A DNA stretch of 64,000 bases from Alphaproteobacteria bacterium (GCA_018823325.1 JAHJIJ010000015.1:124001-188000), one strand, 5' to 3'; positions 18,511-29,485 are shown, counted from the first letter of the stretch. A program made the numbers and translations. The notes: generated by a model from the sequence alone, not told the origin.

Positions 18511-19106
18511 GCCGCAGCGCTCTGAGCATCAGCGTCGAGGAAGTATCGCGTCACCTCATCGACCTTGCGGCGATCGATCGCATGGCCCTTTTTGCGCAGA
18601 CCGGTGAGCGCGGCGCGGGCGCTATGCGGCAGCCAGTTGGTTGCAGCCACCAGCTCACTTAGCGATGCGCCCTGATCGCTACGGAGCATCCCAAGAACCC
18701 GATCGATCTTCGAGGCCGGCTCCGGTGCGGCTGCGAGAGGAATGGACACCGCTGTTGGATCATCACGTTGCTGATCTTCTGGCATCACGATCGGGGTCGA
18801 GGCTGCCGCTGCTGCCGGGCCATCGAGCAGCTCTGCAGTCTCGTCGTTGGCCAACACACCGATACTGGCGCGGCCAGCATTTGTGATACCGAGAGCGAAG
18901 CCGCGATCTCCGTCTACTCGCCACATCTTGCAGGGATCGCTGTTGGCGACCTCTTCGACCAGCGCATGCTTGATCAAGGGAGGGATGACCTTGCGGATGC
19001 GTACCATCTGATCGGCAAGATGCTCGGGCGGGGGAAGGAGGCTGCCGTCGTCACGCTGGGCAGCGGATGACAGCAGGACGAGTTGAAGGTCGTTGAGCTT
19101 GGTCAT
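18507..19106 (-). CDS. DUF3489 domain protein
   Basis: A 199-residue protein. The N-terminal part (TKLNDLQLVLLSSAAQRDDGSLLPP) looks like a winged-helix start. The C-terminal DUF3489 domain (about 130-195) reads SKIDRVLGMLRSDQGASLSELVAATNWLPHSARAALTGLRKKGH, a helix-turn-helix-like unit. First gene of the DUF3489-DUF2924-recombinase operon. AAAGGAG lies upstream of the ATG at 19106, inside a potential two-stem leader structure. A regulatory or DNA-binding role is likely from the fold but unproven. Confidence 0.8.
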   Translation of the reverse strand: MTKLNDLQLVLLSSAAQRDDGSLLPPPEHLADQMVRIRKVIPPLIKHALVEEVANSDPCKMWRVDGDRGFALGITNAGRASIGVLANDETAELLDGPAAAAASTPIVMPEDQQRDDPTAVSIPLAAAPEPASKIDRVLGMLRSDQGASLSELVAATNWLPHSARAALTGLRKKGHAIDRRKVDEVTRYFLDADAQSAAA

Positions 19107-19152
19107 GGGTGGTCTCCTTTATGGAGCAGCGTCATGCTGCTCCCACCACCCA
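19106..19152 (-). promoter_or_regulatory. two-stem leader hairpin covering the DUF3489 ribosome-binding site
   Basis: Read on the minus strand, an outer pair of 8-base arms (TGGGTGGT at 19145-19152 with ACCACCCA at 19106-19113) encloses an inner perfect hairpin (GGAGCAGC and GCTGCTCC around a 5-base loop, 19123-19143). The outer stem reaches the A of the start codon and brackets AAAGGAG. This could control translation of the recombinase operon. Confidence 0.5.
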
Positions 19153-19557
19153 CAGGCCCCTGGATCAGCACTCCGGGACCTGTGCGCATGAATACCTGAT
19201 CAGCGCGCGGGAACAGCAATGCTCGGTTCGCTCCTCAAGTCGAGTGGAATGTCACCGGTGCTTAAAACCGATGTTCAATGACGTTGAGCGGTGAGTTCGA
19301 GCTCGGCGGCGTGAATCCGGCATTGAAATGAATTCGTCCTATGTCTGCAAAGTTGGACGATCCGGAACGGCAGCTCATAGGAAGGTAAATCGGGATAGCG
19401 GACGTTTTTCGCCGCAAGTTCGGGAGTCAGCTTCGCGCCCTCTTATCAGACGTCCAAGGGCCCCTCGACTCTGCCCCAAAGCGGACATCCAATTCGCTGC
19501 TCTACACCATCTTCCGGTTTCGCCCTTGTGGCACTCGACGAGCCGAAGATTTCAAAT
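19153..19557. other. 405-base spacer between the recombinase and CBASS operons
   Basis: No gene supported. It should contain the promoter of the minus-strand DUF3489 operon and the end of the CBASS transcript. Open frames present are short and lack domains or ribosome-binding sites. Confidence 0.4.
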
Positions 19558-20634
19558 TCATGAGCGAACAAGCGTTGCGCCTGGCGCGTTCGCGACGGGC
19601 ATCTTGATACCCCATGGGTAGGTCGCTGGCGATCCATTCTCATATTGATAGACGGTGAGTGCCGGCAGATTGCGCTTGTCGTAGCTGCGGCCGAAGCTGA
19701 TCACCACGCTGGTCGGCGCAACAAGCACAAGGTGAACTTGCCGGACATTAGTCGCACAAAGCTGGCGCGCCAAGTCGAAGAATTGCTGCGCCCATGCCGC
19801 CTGTTTCGCCGCTGACCAATGATGATCGATTGTCGGAGCAGGTAGCCCTAGCCGAATGACCGGCAGGCCTGGGAAGCGATGTGCGATAGCAACCCGATCC
19901 TCCGGGTAAGACACCGAGACCGCGACCACAACTTCGCTGGCATCACCGACCGTCTCGAGCCCGGTCAGCACCAATCGCTCGCCGTCGTCTGGTTCGTCGA
20001 GACCGCGCCAGCATTCTTGGGCCCGATCCCAGTCCAGCAGGGTCACACGGCCCTCATCATCTAGAAGAACCCCCATCAGAAAGGCGAACGGCACCGCGGC
20101 CATGCCGCCGGCAACGACCGTGAGGTCGCGACGGTCCCGGCCTGTCGAGTTCTGATGGATCATGTGCGGTAGGCTCTCGAGCCTGGCCAACGCCTGCTCG
20201 GGCGAAAGCAAAACGCCGTCCGCACCCTGCCGGATATCGAGTAGGAGTGAGACGCGCCGGTCCATAATCCCCGTGGGGACCGCGGAGATGAGCGGTTGTC
20301 CACTCATGTCCCGTAGCCCTCGCAGCTCGATCGCCAGCACTTGCTTGCGGCTCTCGCGTCGCAGATCGACAATCAGCCATAGTGCTCCACCGATAATCAT
20401 TAGGGAGGCGAGCGTGAGGACAAGCGCCAAAACAAAGGCCGGTATGCCGGCACCGGAATCGAAGGACACATCAATCCGGCCGTTCTCGGTCGGGATGCCA
20501 ACCGTCAGCGCGAACCCGGCAAAGGTCGCGAGGATCAGCGTCACGCCCCATTTGATGAGCCGCATGCCCGGCAGCGGGCGCAGGAAGATGAAATCGATCC
20601 AGGAGCGAATGAAATAGTCGAAATGCTTTTTCAC
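19558..20634 (-). CDS. cap14: CBASS effector, two-TM SAVED protein (Cap14-like)
   Basis: A 358-residue protein. A basic N-terminus (KKHFDYF) is followed by two membrane segments (about 28-48 and 67-90), a cytosolic linker and a C-terminal SAVED domain (about 170-350). Its typical blocks are QVHLVLVAPTSVVISFGRSY and LPALTVYQYENG. SAVED domains bind cyclic oligonucleotides, and TM-SAVED effectors are thought to disrupt the inner membrane once the signal is bound. The start was chosen as GTG 20634, which overlaps the cap3 stop (GTGA); the open frame extends further but only within cap3. Last gene of the CBASS operon. Confidence 0.85.
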   Translation of the reverse strand: MKKHFDYFIRSWIDFIFLRPLPGMRLIKWGVTLILATFAGFALTVGIPTENGRIDVSFDSGAGIPAFVLALVLTLASLMIIGGALWLIVDLRRESRKQVLAIELRGLRDMSGQPLISAVPTGIMDRRVSLLLDIRQGADGVLLSPEQALARLESLPHMIHQNSTGRDRRDLTVVAGGMAAVPFAFLMGVLLDDEGRVTLLDWDRAQECWRGLDEPDDGERLVLTGLETVGDASEVVVAVSVSYPEDRVAIAHRFPGLPVIRLGLPAPTIDHHWSAAKQAAWAQQFFDLARQLCATNVRQVHLVLVAPTSVVISFGRSYDKRNLPALTVYQYENGSPATYPWGIKMPVANAPGATLVRS

Positions 20635-21107
20635 GTCTGGTTCCCCTTCGCGCCGTCGATGATCTCGATCGGCTCCGGTGGCGCGCCGCGCTGGAACAGC
20701 GTCGCCGACAACAACAGCCGCCGCCACCAAGCCGTGCGCACGATCAGCAGCATGGCGAAGGGAATATCGCGCTCCCCCTCGACAAGATCTTGCATCGATG
20801 CGAGGTCGGTGGAGCTCGGAATGGGTAAATGGTTTGGGTGCGAATGCCATTCGCCGAGATAGTTGAACCGCGCGAAATCCGACGCGGTTTCCTCGTAGAA
20901 TCGGTCGAGCGCGCAGTGGTGATGTTCGACCGATCGCACGAAATGAGCAGCGCTACCCGTCACTTCATCAATCGTAAAGTCGGCGAGCCTGAAATGGCCG
21001 GCCTCCACCTGTTCGGCCATGAGGATACCGCCGATCTCGCGCCGTCGCGCCTTGGCCAGCGCCTGGCGCATACGTGCGCGGAGCGGCTGCGTGAACTCAA
21101 CCTTCAT
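20631..21107 (-). CDS. cap3: CBASS Cap3, JAMM-family isopeptidase
   Basis: A 158-residue JAB/MPN metalloprotease. The JAMM motif is complete: Glu24 in REIGGILM, then H88-x-H90-x7-S98-x2-D101 in WHSHPNHLPIPSSTD. In type II CBASS, Cap3 cleaves the bond that Cap2 forms between the CD-NTase C-terminus and a target, so it antagonises or recycles the cyclase. The start was placed at ATG 21107, which overlaps the cap2 stop by 11 bases; longer frames upstream are shadows of cap2. Confidence 0.88.
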   Translation of the reverse strand: MKVEFTQPLRARMRQALAKARRREIGGILMAEQVEAGHFRLADFTIDEVTGSAAHFVRSVEHHHCALDRFYEETASDFARFNYLGEWHSHPNHLPIPSSTDLASMQDLVEGERDIPFAMLLIVRTAWWRRLLLSATLFQRGAPPEPIEIIDGAKGNQT

Positions 21108-22833
21108 CCGCGGCCTCCTCGGCCTTGGGGAAAAACTCTCGCAGCAAACCGCCCAACTCGTCTCGCGCATTCTCGTCGGCGTCCGGACCCCATTGCCCCT
21201 CGGGCACAAGGTCGATCGGATAAGTGTCGAATGGCGCTGCGAAGATCCACTCACGCGCCATCCCGATTGCATAGGCCGAATTCGGAAGGGTGGTCGCGCC
21301 ACCTTTGAGCAAGTCGATCGCCATGCGTCCGGCGTGAGCGGCGATGACTGAGACATCCGCGTCGTCGGCGATCAGCGGTGGCTTTTCTGCATCGATCTGC
21401 AGGCTGTATTGCTCGCCATCGCCACCGGTCCAGGGAATGCCATTGTCGTCGCACCAACGCAGTATCTGCCGCCGCGCAGCGTACGGCGGCGGATCGAGAT
21501 CGGGGCGCGAGCGTGCGATCATGCCCCCAATGCCGCCGGCAAAGACTTCAGCCCAGATCAACGGCTTCCGTTCGGCACATGCCACCGCGCCACAAAGGTT
21601 GAAGATCTGCGCGTCTGCTGTCGCGTCGATGATCAGATCGCACTGGCCAATTTGCTGCAGCGCCGAGTCGGTCGATGCAGAACTTTCCTGTCCGCCGAGC
21701 AGCAATCGTCTTACGATCGTCTTGGTGGACGGATTGATGTCGCGGAGCCGCGCCGCCAGCGCATCAGGTTTATTGAGGCCGACCGCGCGCCAGTCGAGTT
21801 CATTGCGCACCAGATTGCCCGGTAGCAGCAGATCGCCATCGACCAGCACCAGCGTGCCGACGCCTGCACGGGTAAGGGTTGCCGCGATCTTCGATCCTAC
21901 CGATCCGCAACCGACGATCGCGACGGATCGGTCCGCAAGCACCCCGTGCTCGGCAGACAGGCGTTGCTCGTTCGCCGGCGCGACGATCGTGCGGTAGACA
22001 TAGACATCGCGGCTGCCGGTGCCCTGCGCGAGCGAATAGAGCCGCGCCGTCCCGCGATGAACCAGCAGCAGCGGCATCTCGGCGTCGGAAGCTGTCATGC
22101 GCTCCAGCGCCGGGGCGAAGTTCAGCGTGGTCAGAATGGTGTTCAGAAAGGCGTAGCTGCCTTCGAACGGGACGTTAGTTTCGTCGGGGAGCCGGACGGC
22201 AAATCCCTCGCGCGTGCGCGGCTCCGTGAGCGGCGGCGCGGCGGCCCATATAGGCGGGGCGTCGGGCGATCCCAGCCGGCGTGGATGCGCAAGCCAATGT
22301 TTCGCGAACCAATGTTCATCGAGCGTGAAAGGCTGAGCTTGCAAGAGCGGCTGCTCCACAAGGATATCCAGCAAGGCCGTGTTGAGGATCAGGCGCAGCT
22401 TGGTGTTGCGCACCTCCTGCGCGACAGTCTGGCGATGGGCGCTGGCGACATCGGCGACCTCACCATCTGAGGGACTTTCGCCCGACAGCAGCCGATAAGC
22501 GCTTCCGATCATCATCGCGCCCGTGAACTGCGGTTCCCAATTGTCGGGACGATATTCGAGGCAGAGCTCGCCCCCTGCGCCATATTGGTGACCCGAGATT
22601 CTCGCGCCGTCGCGGGGCGTCACCTGCGGCGGCACCGCCGGGAAAAAGTGCGGATAGGTCAGGCTGAGCGGGTAGCTGGCACCGAGATGGACGATGTCGA
22701 AATCCGCGACGAACTGGAGATCGTCGGTCAGCCGCCACTTGGCGGACTGGAGCCAGTCGGCTTCTTCAGCCAGCTCGGCGATCGCCTGCCGTTCGGCGCG
22801 GGCGCGGGACGGCAGATCGGTCCACCAGATCAC
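21097..22833 (-). CDS. cap2: CBASS Cap2, E1-E2 fusion protein
   Basis: A 578-residue ubiquitin-transfer-like enzyme that activates and conjugates the CD-NTase C-terminus. The N-terminal E2-like domain (about 1-150) has its candidate catalytic cysteine at Cys91 in GGELCLEYRPDNWEP. The C-terminal E1/ThiF domain (about 290-560) has the nucleotide-binding VAIVGCGSVGSK at 304-315 and LVLVDGDLLLPGNLVRNEL at 328-346. The E1 cysteine is less certain; Cys461 in RWCDDNG is one candidate. It overlaps the cyclase stop by four bases and cap3 by 11. Confidence 0.9.
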   Translation of the reverse strand: MIWWTDLPSRARAERQAIAELAEEADWLQSAKWRLTDDLQFVADFDIVHLGASYPLSLTYPHFFPAVPPQVTPRDGARISGHQYGAGGELCLEYRPDNWEPQFTGAMMIGSAYRLLSGESPSDGEVADVASAHRQTVAQEVRNTKLRLILNTALLDILVEQPLLQAQPFTLDEHWFAKHWLAHPRRLGSPDAPPIWAAAPPLTEPRTREGFAVRLPDETNVPFEGSYAFLNTILTTLNFAPALERMTASDAEMPLLLVHRGTARLYSLAQGTGSRDVYVYRTIVAPANEQRLSAEHGVLADRSVAIVGCGSVGSKIAATLTRAGVGTLVLVDGDLLLPGNLVRNELDWRAVGLNKPDALAARLRDINPSTKTIVRRLLLGGQESSASTDSALQQIGQCDLIIDATADAQIFNLCGAVACAERKPLIWAEVFAGGIGGMIARSRPDLDPPPYAARRQILRWCDDNGIPWTGGDGEQYSLQIDAEKPPLIADDADVSVIAAHAGRMAIDLLKGGATTLPNSAYAIGMAREWIFAAPFDTYPIDLVPEGQWGPDADENARDELGGLLREFFPKAEEAADEG

Positions 22834-24044
22834 GCAAAGCCTTGCGGCTTGGTCGGCGTGCGCGCGGTGTTGCTAAAGCTTGGGGTCGACAGCGCACCGG
22901 CGGCCGCCGCCGTCGCCCCGCGGAGCAGCCCAGCGGGCTTGCTGGCGCTCCGATCGGCTGCGCGCTTGGCCAGCTCCTGCCCGAGATGCGGCGACAGCGA
23001 GTCAGTGATTGAGTGTCGATCGGCAAGGCTCGCTGCATGGGCGAAGTCCCGCTGCGCCTGGCGCAGCCACGCATAGAAAGCCCGTTCACGCTCGGGGAAT
23101 TCGGCCCATTTGTCGGCAAAATTCTCGAGCGGGTCACTCGGATTCGCGATCACTGCACGACCGCGCGTGTCACGCGCGATATAGGCTTCCATTCCGCTCA
23201 GAATCGACAGCAGCGCGTCGGCGATCTCTTCCTCGCCCTGATAGGCATGCGCCGCGAGCGTGGTGATGATGATCGAGATCGGACAGCAGTTGAGCTCATC
23301 CTTTACATACATGATATCGCGGTGCCGCTTCAGGATCATGATCGAGGATTGCAGCGGCGTGCGCACCTTATAGTCCGGGATCGCCTCGACGCTGGCCTTG
23401 ACTGCATCGGCCATGGCGCGGCGGCGCTTCTCGAGCACGACGCGCATGCGGCTCTTGAACCAATCGAGATAGCCCTTGGGGTTCGAGCGTGGCCAATCGT
23501 GGGTGATCTGCTGATAGTCCAGCCGCTCGTTATCGGTGATCGCGATCGCGGTTGCCGCCCGGCTGGCGTCGAGACCCTTGCTATCGAGCAGGATGCGAAC
23601 GTCCTGCGCATTGGGCAGTGCGGGCACGACGTCCATATGAAACTGCGCGCCATCAGCATAGTTGAGGGTCCAGCACCGGCGCCCCTCGCGGAGCGGCTTG
23701 GCCATCGCCTGAGAGCGGCGATAACCCTCCATTTCCGCGCCGACCAGTGCCTTGAGCGTCTCCTGTGAGAGTTGCGGCTTGCTGAGCGCCTTCAGTTCGC
23801 AAACTGCATCGACGTCATATTCCTCGTCGGCATGCAGCGGCTTGATTACCGTTCCGAGACCGAAGGAGCCTTGGACATACACGGCGGGATCATAGTCACG
23901 CAGCGTCGAGGCAGGACGATTGAACCATCGACCGAGCGACTGATAGCTCTCCTCCGCCTGCTCGTAGCGCGTATCGCTGATCTCGAGCTCATCGGCAAGC
24001 GCATCGAGATAGGTCTTGGCAATCGAGGTGGCTCTGGTCGCCAT
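22830..24044 (-). CDS. CBASS CD-NTase (cGAS/DncV-like nucleotidyltransferase)
   Basis: A 404-residue enzyme that makes a cyclic di- or trinucleotide alarm signal on phage infection. The nucleotidyltransferase core shows GSFGLGT (Gly59-Ser60), the metal-binding DVD at Asp77/Asp79 and a third carboxylate at Asp138 in FHMDVVP, so the active site looks intact. The extreme C-terminus is Gly-Phe-Ala, of the kind Cap2 conjugates in type II CBASS. First gene of the cdn-cap2-cap3-cap14 operon. The clade and exact nucleotide product cannot be fixed from sequence alone. Confidence 0.88.
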   Translation of the reverse strand: MATRATSIAKTYLDALADELEISDTRYEQAEESYQSLGRWFNRPASTLRDYDPAVYVQGSFGLGTVIKPLHADEEYDVDAVCELKALSKPQLSQETLKALVGAEMEGYRRSQAMAKPLREGRRCWTLNYADGAQFHMDVVPALPNAQDVRILLDSKGLDASRAATAIAITDNERLDYQQITHDWPRSNPKGYLDWFKSRMRVVLEKRRRAMADAVKASVEAIPDYKVRTPLQSSIMILKRHRDIMYVKDELNCCPISIIITTLAAHAYQGEEEIADALLSILSGMEAYIARDTRGRAVIANPSDPLENFADKWAEFPERERAFYAWLRQAQRDFAHAASLADRHSITDSLSPHLGQELAKRAADRSASKPAGLLRGATAAAAGALSTPSFSNTARTPTKPQGFA

Positions 24045-24104
24045 GAAATAACCCCCAAATAATATCGCCGGGCTATTCGCCCGCTATTGCCCCCGTGGGA
24101 CGAC

Positions 24105-24132
24105 AATGTAGTTACGCAGCATTAACGATCAA
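24105..24132 (-). promoter_or_regulatory. possible promoter of the CBASS operon
   Basis: On the minus strand, TTGATC and TACATT separated by 16 bases lie 60-90 bases upstream of the CD-NTase start. It is the best sigma70-like pair in the 242-base gap. Prediction by eye only. Confidence 0.35.
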
Positions 24133-24286
24133 GATTTGTCGGAAAAAGGTGCGCGAGAACACGCGATCGGGCGGGTCGCGCTAGCCTCGCCGCAATAGGT
24201 GCAGGGCCGGCTCGAACCGCTTGCCCATCGCGATCAGCCCAGAAGAATTCCGGCGTAGTGGGCTCGGACGGCATAGGTATACCGGC

Positions 24287-25591
24287 TCATACGCTCAGGC
24301 CTCCTGCGCGCTTACTTTGCTGTTGGTTGTCTGGCGCCGCGGAACATTCCACTTCTTCCTTGAACTTACGTTCGCGGAAGGTCTCGGTCACGAAATCAAT
24401 GAAGGATACAGCAGCCCCCACCGCGAGCCGCGCGTGACGCGGCTGCAAGCCGCGATGCTGGCCGTCGCGACCATGGCCTGAGCCATAGAGGCTACGCAGC
24501 TCGGCAAGATACTGCGTGAGCGCCGACAGGTTGCGCAAAATCAGCCTAATGGTCTCTGCGCCTCGGGCTGCGTCGGTAATGTCATCGGGGACCAGCCCTA
24601 ATTCCTTAGCCACCAGCTTGGTGAGTGCTGGAAGATCGGCGCTGGCTGAATAGCTGATCCCGCGCTTGGTCAGGACGGATTTGCAACAGCTCTCGACCAG
24701 CTCCTTAGCCGTACCGATCGCCAACGCCGGATCTCGATCAACCGCATTTTCGAGCCGCTCGATCTCGCGGTGCATCCAAGCGGCGTCGAGCGCGTCAGCG
24801 ACAGTCCGCGCCCGCATCACCGACCTGCCGCCCAACTCGCCGATGGCCTTTACAACAAACCGCGGCCGCCCAGCAATCTTCTCGACCTCGACCAGCATCC
24901 AGCCTTCGGGCCGCAGCTGGTCGTTGAAGTTGCGAACCATATCCAGCGCTTGATTGCGGTCTGGCCGCACGACCGGGTGGACCATCTCGGCAAGAAAAGC
25001 GAGGAAACGGTCAGCCGGCCCGTCGATCAGATCGAAACGCTTGTCCTCGAAAATCCAATCGTCTTCCCAGTCGTTATTGTTCCAGCGGTGCTGCCAGATA
25101 TCGCCCGCAGCATCCTTGTATCGTGAGTCATGCGACGGCAGTGTCTCTAGATCCCAAAGCCGCTGCAGGAATTCGACATCGTCCAGCGATCCCATCCAAG
25201 CGATGTTGTCGACCTTGAGACCGTCAATGATGTTGCGGCGTGCTCGGCGCGAGACGTTCGCAGGCGCCGAACGCCAGTCGGGACGCGCTTGAATGCGCGG
25301 CCTGATCGATGCGCTGAACCAGATATCTCCGTCGCGCTCATATACGGCCTTCACCCGCGCCGTAATCTGCTCCTCCAGCGTAGCGCGCTTTGCGCCTAGA
25401 CGGCCGTAGTGCGCTGGGTCGATCGACAGAAAGAGCGTATAGATCGGCGTCCCGCCGTTCCAATTGTCCCAGCCCGTCTCTGTTGTCTCGCAATCGGCTT
25501 CGCGCAGCAATTCGGCTGCTTCGGTCATGCCTTCGGCGGCCAGCATCGCCTCCACCGCCGCCAGATGCGCCTCGTCGTCCTGGCCTTCCAC
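24287..25591 (-). CDS. AbiJ-like abortive infection protein (AbiJ_N_3 and Abi_C domains)
   Basis: A 434-residue protein. The middle section (about 115-215) contains DNIAWMGSLDDVEFLQRLWDL and FLAFLAEMVHPVVRP, as in AbiJ N-terminal-3 domains. The C-terminal part (about 285-405) is an Abi_C domain: IGTAKELVESCCKSVL and LYGSGHGRDG followed by ARLAVGAAVSFIDFV. Abi_C is HEPN-like and often carries RNase activity in toxin or defence proteins; RSLYGSGHG is its signature. The gene lies next to the CBASS operon on the same strand but 242 bases away, so it is probably a separate defence gene. Confidence 0.78.
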   Translation of the reverse strand: MEGQDDEAHLAAVEAMLAAEGMTEAAELLREADCETTETGWDNWNGGTPIYTLFLSIDPAHYGRLGAKRATLEEQITARVKAVYERDGDIWFSASIRPRIQARPDWRSAPANVSRRARRNIIDGLKVDNIAWMGSLDDVEFLQRLWDLETLPSHDSRYKDAAGDIWQHRWNNNDWEDDWIFEDKRFDLIDGPADRFLAFLAEMVHPVVRPDRNQALDMVRNFNDQLRPEGWMLVEVEKIAGRPRFVVKAIGELGGRSVMRARTVADALDAAWMHREIERLENAVDRDPALAIGTAKELVESCCKSVLTKRGISYSASADLPALTKLVAKELGLVPDDITDAARGAETIRLILRNLSALTQYLAELRSLYGSGHGRDGQHRGLQPRHARLAVGAAVSFIDFVTETFRERKFKEEVECSAAPDNQQQSKRAGGLSV

Positions 25592-25748
25592 GTCACCACT
25601 CCTTCGATCCTCATTTGTTTACACGGAACGAAGATGGAACGAAAGTAACATCGGTGCATGTGGGGTGCGAGGCTGCGGCCTCGTCGGCAGGCTGCGGCCT
25701 GGAAGCCTGCGCTGTTGATCTGGTCAGGTTAACCGATGATTATGGGGC

Positions 25749-26864
25749 ATGAGCCCCTCCGCACAGACGTCAATCTTCTATCTCGACGAGAGCGGCAACA
25801 GTGGCGATCTCACGCGGTCGGGCCGAGACATGGACTTTGGCGGCCAGGAAATCTTTGTTTTGGCCAGCATCGGCACAGACGATCCCGATGCCCTTGCCCG
25901 GGAGCTGGAGCACTTACGCTACCATCACCGCGTCCAAGCGGTAGAGCTGAAATCCTCGGCGCTCAAGAACAAGCCGGCGCTGGTTGGCGACCTGCTTGCT
26001 TTCCTGCGGCTGCACGAGCTGCCGCTTCTCTTGGAGGTGGTCGACAAAAGATTCATGATCGCCGCCAACATGATCAACAATCTCGTGCTACCCGCAGTTG
26101 GCGCGTGCGACGTCACACCTGAGGCACAATGGTTTCGGAACGAACTTGCCGAGTATTTGCACGCACAGGCGTCGCCGAGCGTGATCGCTGCTTATGTGGC
26201 CGCGTGCGATGCGCCCTCGGCAGCGAGCATCGTCCGCGCATTCGACACGCTGCTCGATTGGCTCGATGAGCGGAAAGCTGGCGACGAGCGGGCGGAAGCC
26301 ATACGCTTCTTCACTCGTGACAGTTTCAGCGATTTCATGACCGCTGGCCCAGAAACGGAAACGGCTCAGCTCCGCTGCCTTCCGCCACCCGATTTGGGGA
26401 AGAAAGGCCAGTCGATCTGGATGTTGCCGAATTTGACTTCGCTCACCAACGTATATGCCCGGATCAATCGTTATCGGCGACGCCGGCTGGCGGACGTCAT
26501 CATCGTGCATGACGAGCAGGCGCATTTCGATGAAATTTTGGCTGATGCCAAGGCGCTCGCCGAGCGGCTGGCCGCCGAAGGGGCGGCGATGCCAGCGCGT
26601 TTCGCCGACTATCATTTCGTCGAACAGGCTACCTTGCGCTTCGCCAGTTCCGGCGCCACTTCGGGTATCCAAGCGGCCGACATCATCGCTGGCTTCCTGA
26701 TGCGCTATGTAAAGTCGGTACTCCATGGCCTGGCCACGCCCGACCCGGTGGTACAAGACGTCTTCGATGCGCTGATGGATTTCACGGACCCGGCGCAGGG
26801 GCTTGGCGTCAATTTTGTTCTGGCCCGCCACGATGTCGTTAGGCTTGGAGTGCGGCCGCTGTGA
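25749..26864 (+). CDS. DUF3800 domain protein
   Basis: A 371-residue protein. The N-terminus IFYLDESGNSG (about residues 9-19) is the DUF3800 signature with conserved Asp and Glu; VELKSSALK near 72 and IQAADIIAGFLMRYVKS near 305 carry the later acidic position. DUF3800 has an RNase H-like fold and recurs in mobile elements and defence islands. It diverges from the AbiJ-like gene with 157 bases between them. A nuclease role is inferred from the fold; the partner, if any, is unknown. Confidence 0.8.
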   Translation: MSPSAQTSIFYLDESGNSGDLTRSGRDMDFGGQEIFVLASIGTDDPDALARELEHLRYHHRVQAVELKSSALKNKPALVGDLLAFLRLHELPLLLEVVDKRFMIAANMINNLVLPAVGACDVTPEAQWFRNELAEYLHAQASPSVIAAYVAACDAPSAASIVRAFDTLLDWLDERKAGDERAEAIRFFTRDSFSDFMTAGPETETAQLRCLPPPDLGKKGQSIWMLPNLTSLTNVYARINRYRRRRLADVIIVHDEQAHFDEILADAKALAERLAAEGAAMPARFADYHFVEQATLRFASSGATSGIQAADIIAGFLMRYVKSVLHGLATPDPVVQDVFDALMDFTDPAQGLGVNFVLARHDVVRLGVRPL

Positions 26865-27248
26865 GCAACTCGGACACCCCGGATAGGGTCTGCAGTTCGA
26901 TCGTCTGCATTATCGTGACCTCTCACCGAACGCCGCCATTCCGCTACCGGCCAGGAGATGCAAAACCCACTGTGTGAATGAACGGCCGGTTTCGACGACC
27001 ATGCAAGGCGCTGTTAACGGCGGGTTTGTTGGCGGTAGCTGCCGTAATCGCCTATCGCTTCCCGGGAGGCAGTTTGCCGGCCATGCCCACATTTCAAACC
27101 ATCAAGCCAACCGCGCGCTCCAAGAGTCCACACATCCGCCGGTTGCGCTCTCAAGTGCCGCTGTGACCGTTGCGAGTGATTTGCAACTCTCAGCGCCCGT
27201 GCTCGTTGCCTTCCGTACACATCAGCGCACCGCTTTCCGCAGGAGGAG
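26865..27248. other. 384-base gap at the right edge of the defence island
   Basis: No supported gene. A 62-codon plus-strand frame (26978-27166) with one hydrophobic stretch is present but lacks a recognisable ribosome-binding site and homology, so it is not called. The right boundary of the island and the betT promoter probably lie here. Confidence 0.4.
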
Positions 27249-29237
<1,989 letters not shown>

Positions 29238-29485
29238 TGCGTCGCGACAAGGCATGGACAGCGATTTCGGCAGCAGGATGCGCTTTGTGACGTGCTACAC
29301 TGAAGCCGAGAGCGTGACCGGATAGTCTAACAACAACATAATTAGGCAAACCGGCGTCGTCCTGCGGTCAGATGCGCAGGGCGATTACCGCAGCGGCATG
29401 CCCGCAGCCGCCAGACCTTCATGCCGGAAAGCTTTGTGAAGTTGATGTCGAAGCCGCTTTGACAAGCTTCCCCGTCATCCTGCTT

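Noticed and set aside
24287..25591. AbiJ-like gene as a second CBASS effector
   Set aside because: It lacks SAVED or other nucleotide-sensing features and is separated from the CBASS operon by 242 bases, unlike the four overlapping CBASS genes.
26978..27166. 62-codon plus-strand frame with a hydrophobic stretch
   Set aside because: No ribosome-binding site, no homology and no context. The hydrophobic segment alone is not enough.
16145..27248. attL/attR repeats of the tRNA-Leu 3' end
   Set aside because: No second copy of the T-arm and acceptor sequence was found by eye. Large serine recombinases often do not use tRNA repeats anyway.
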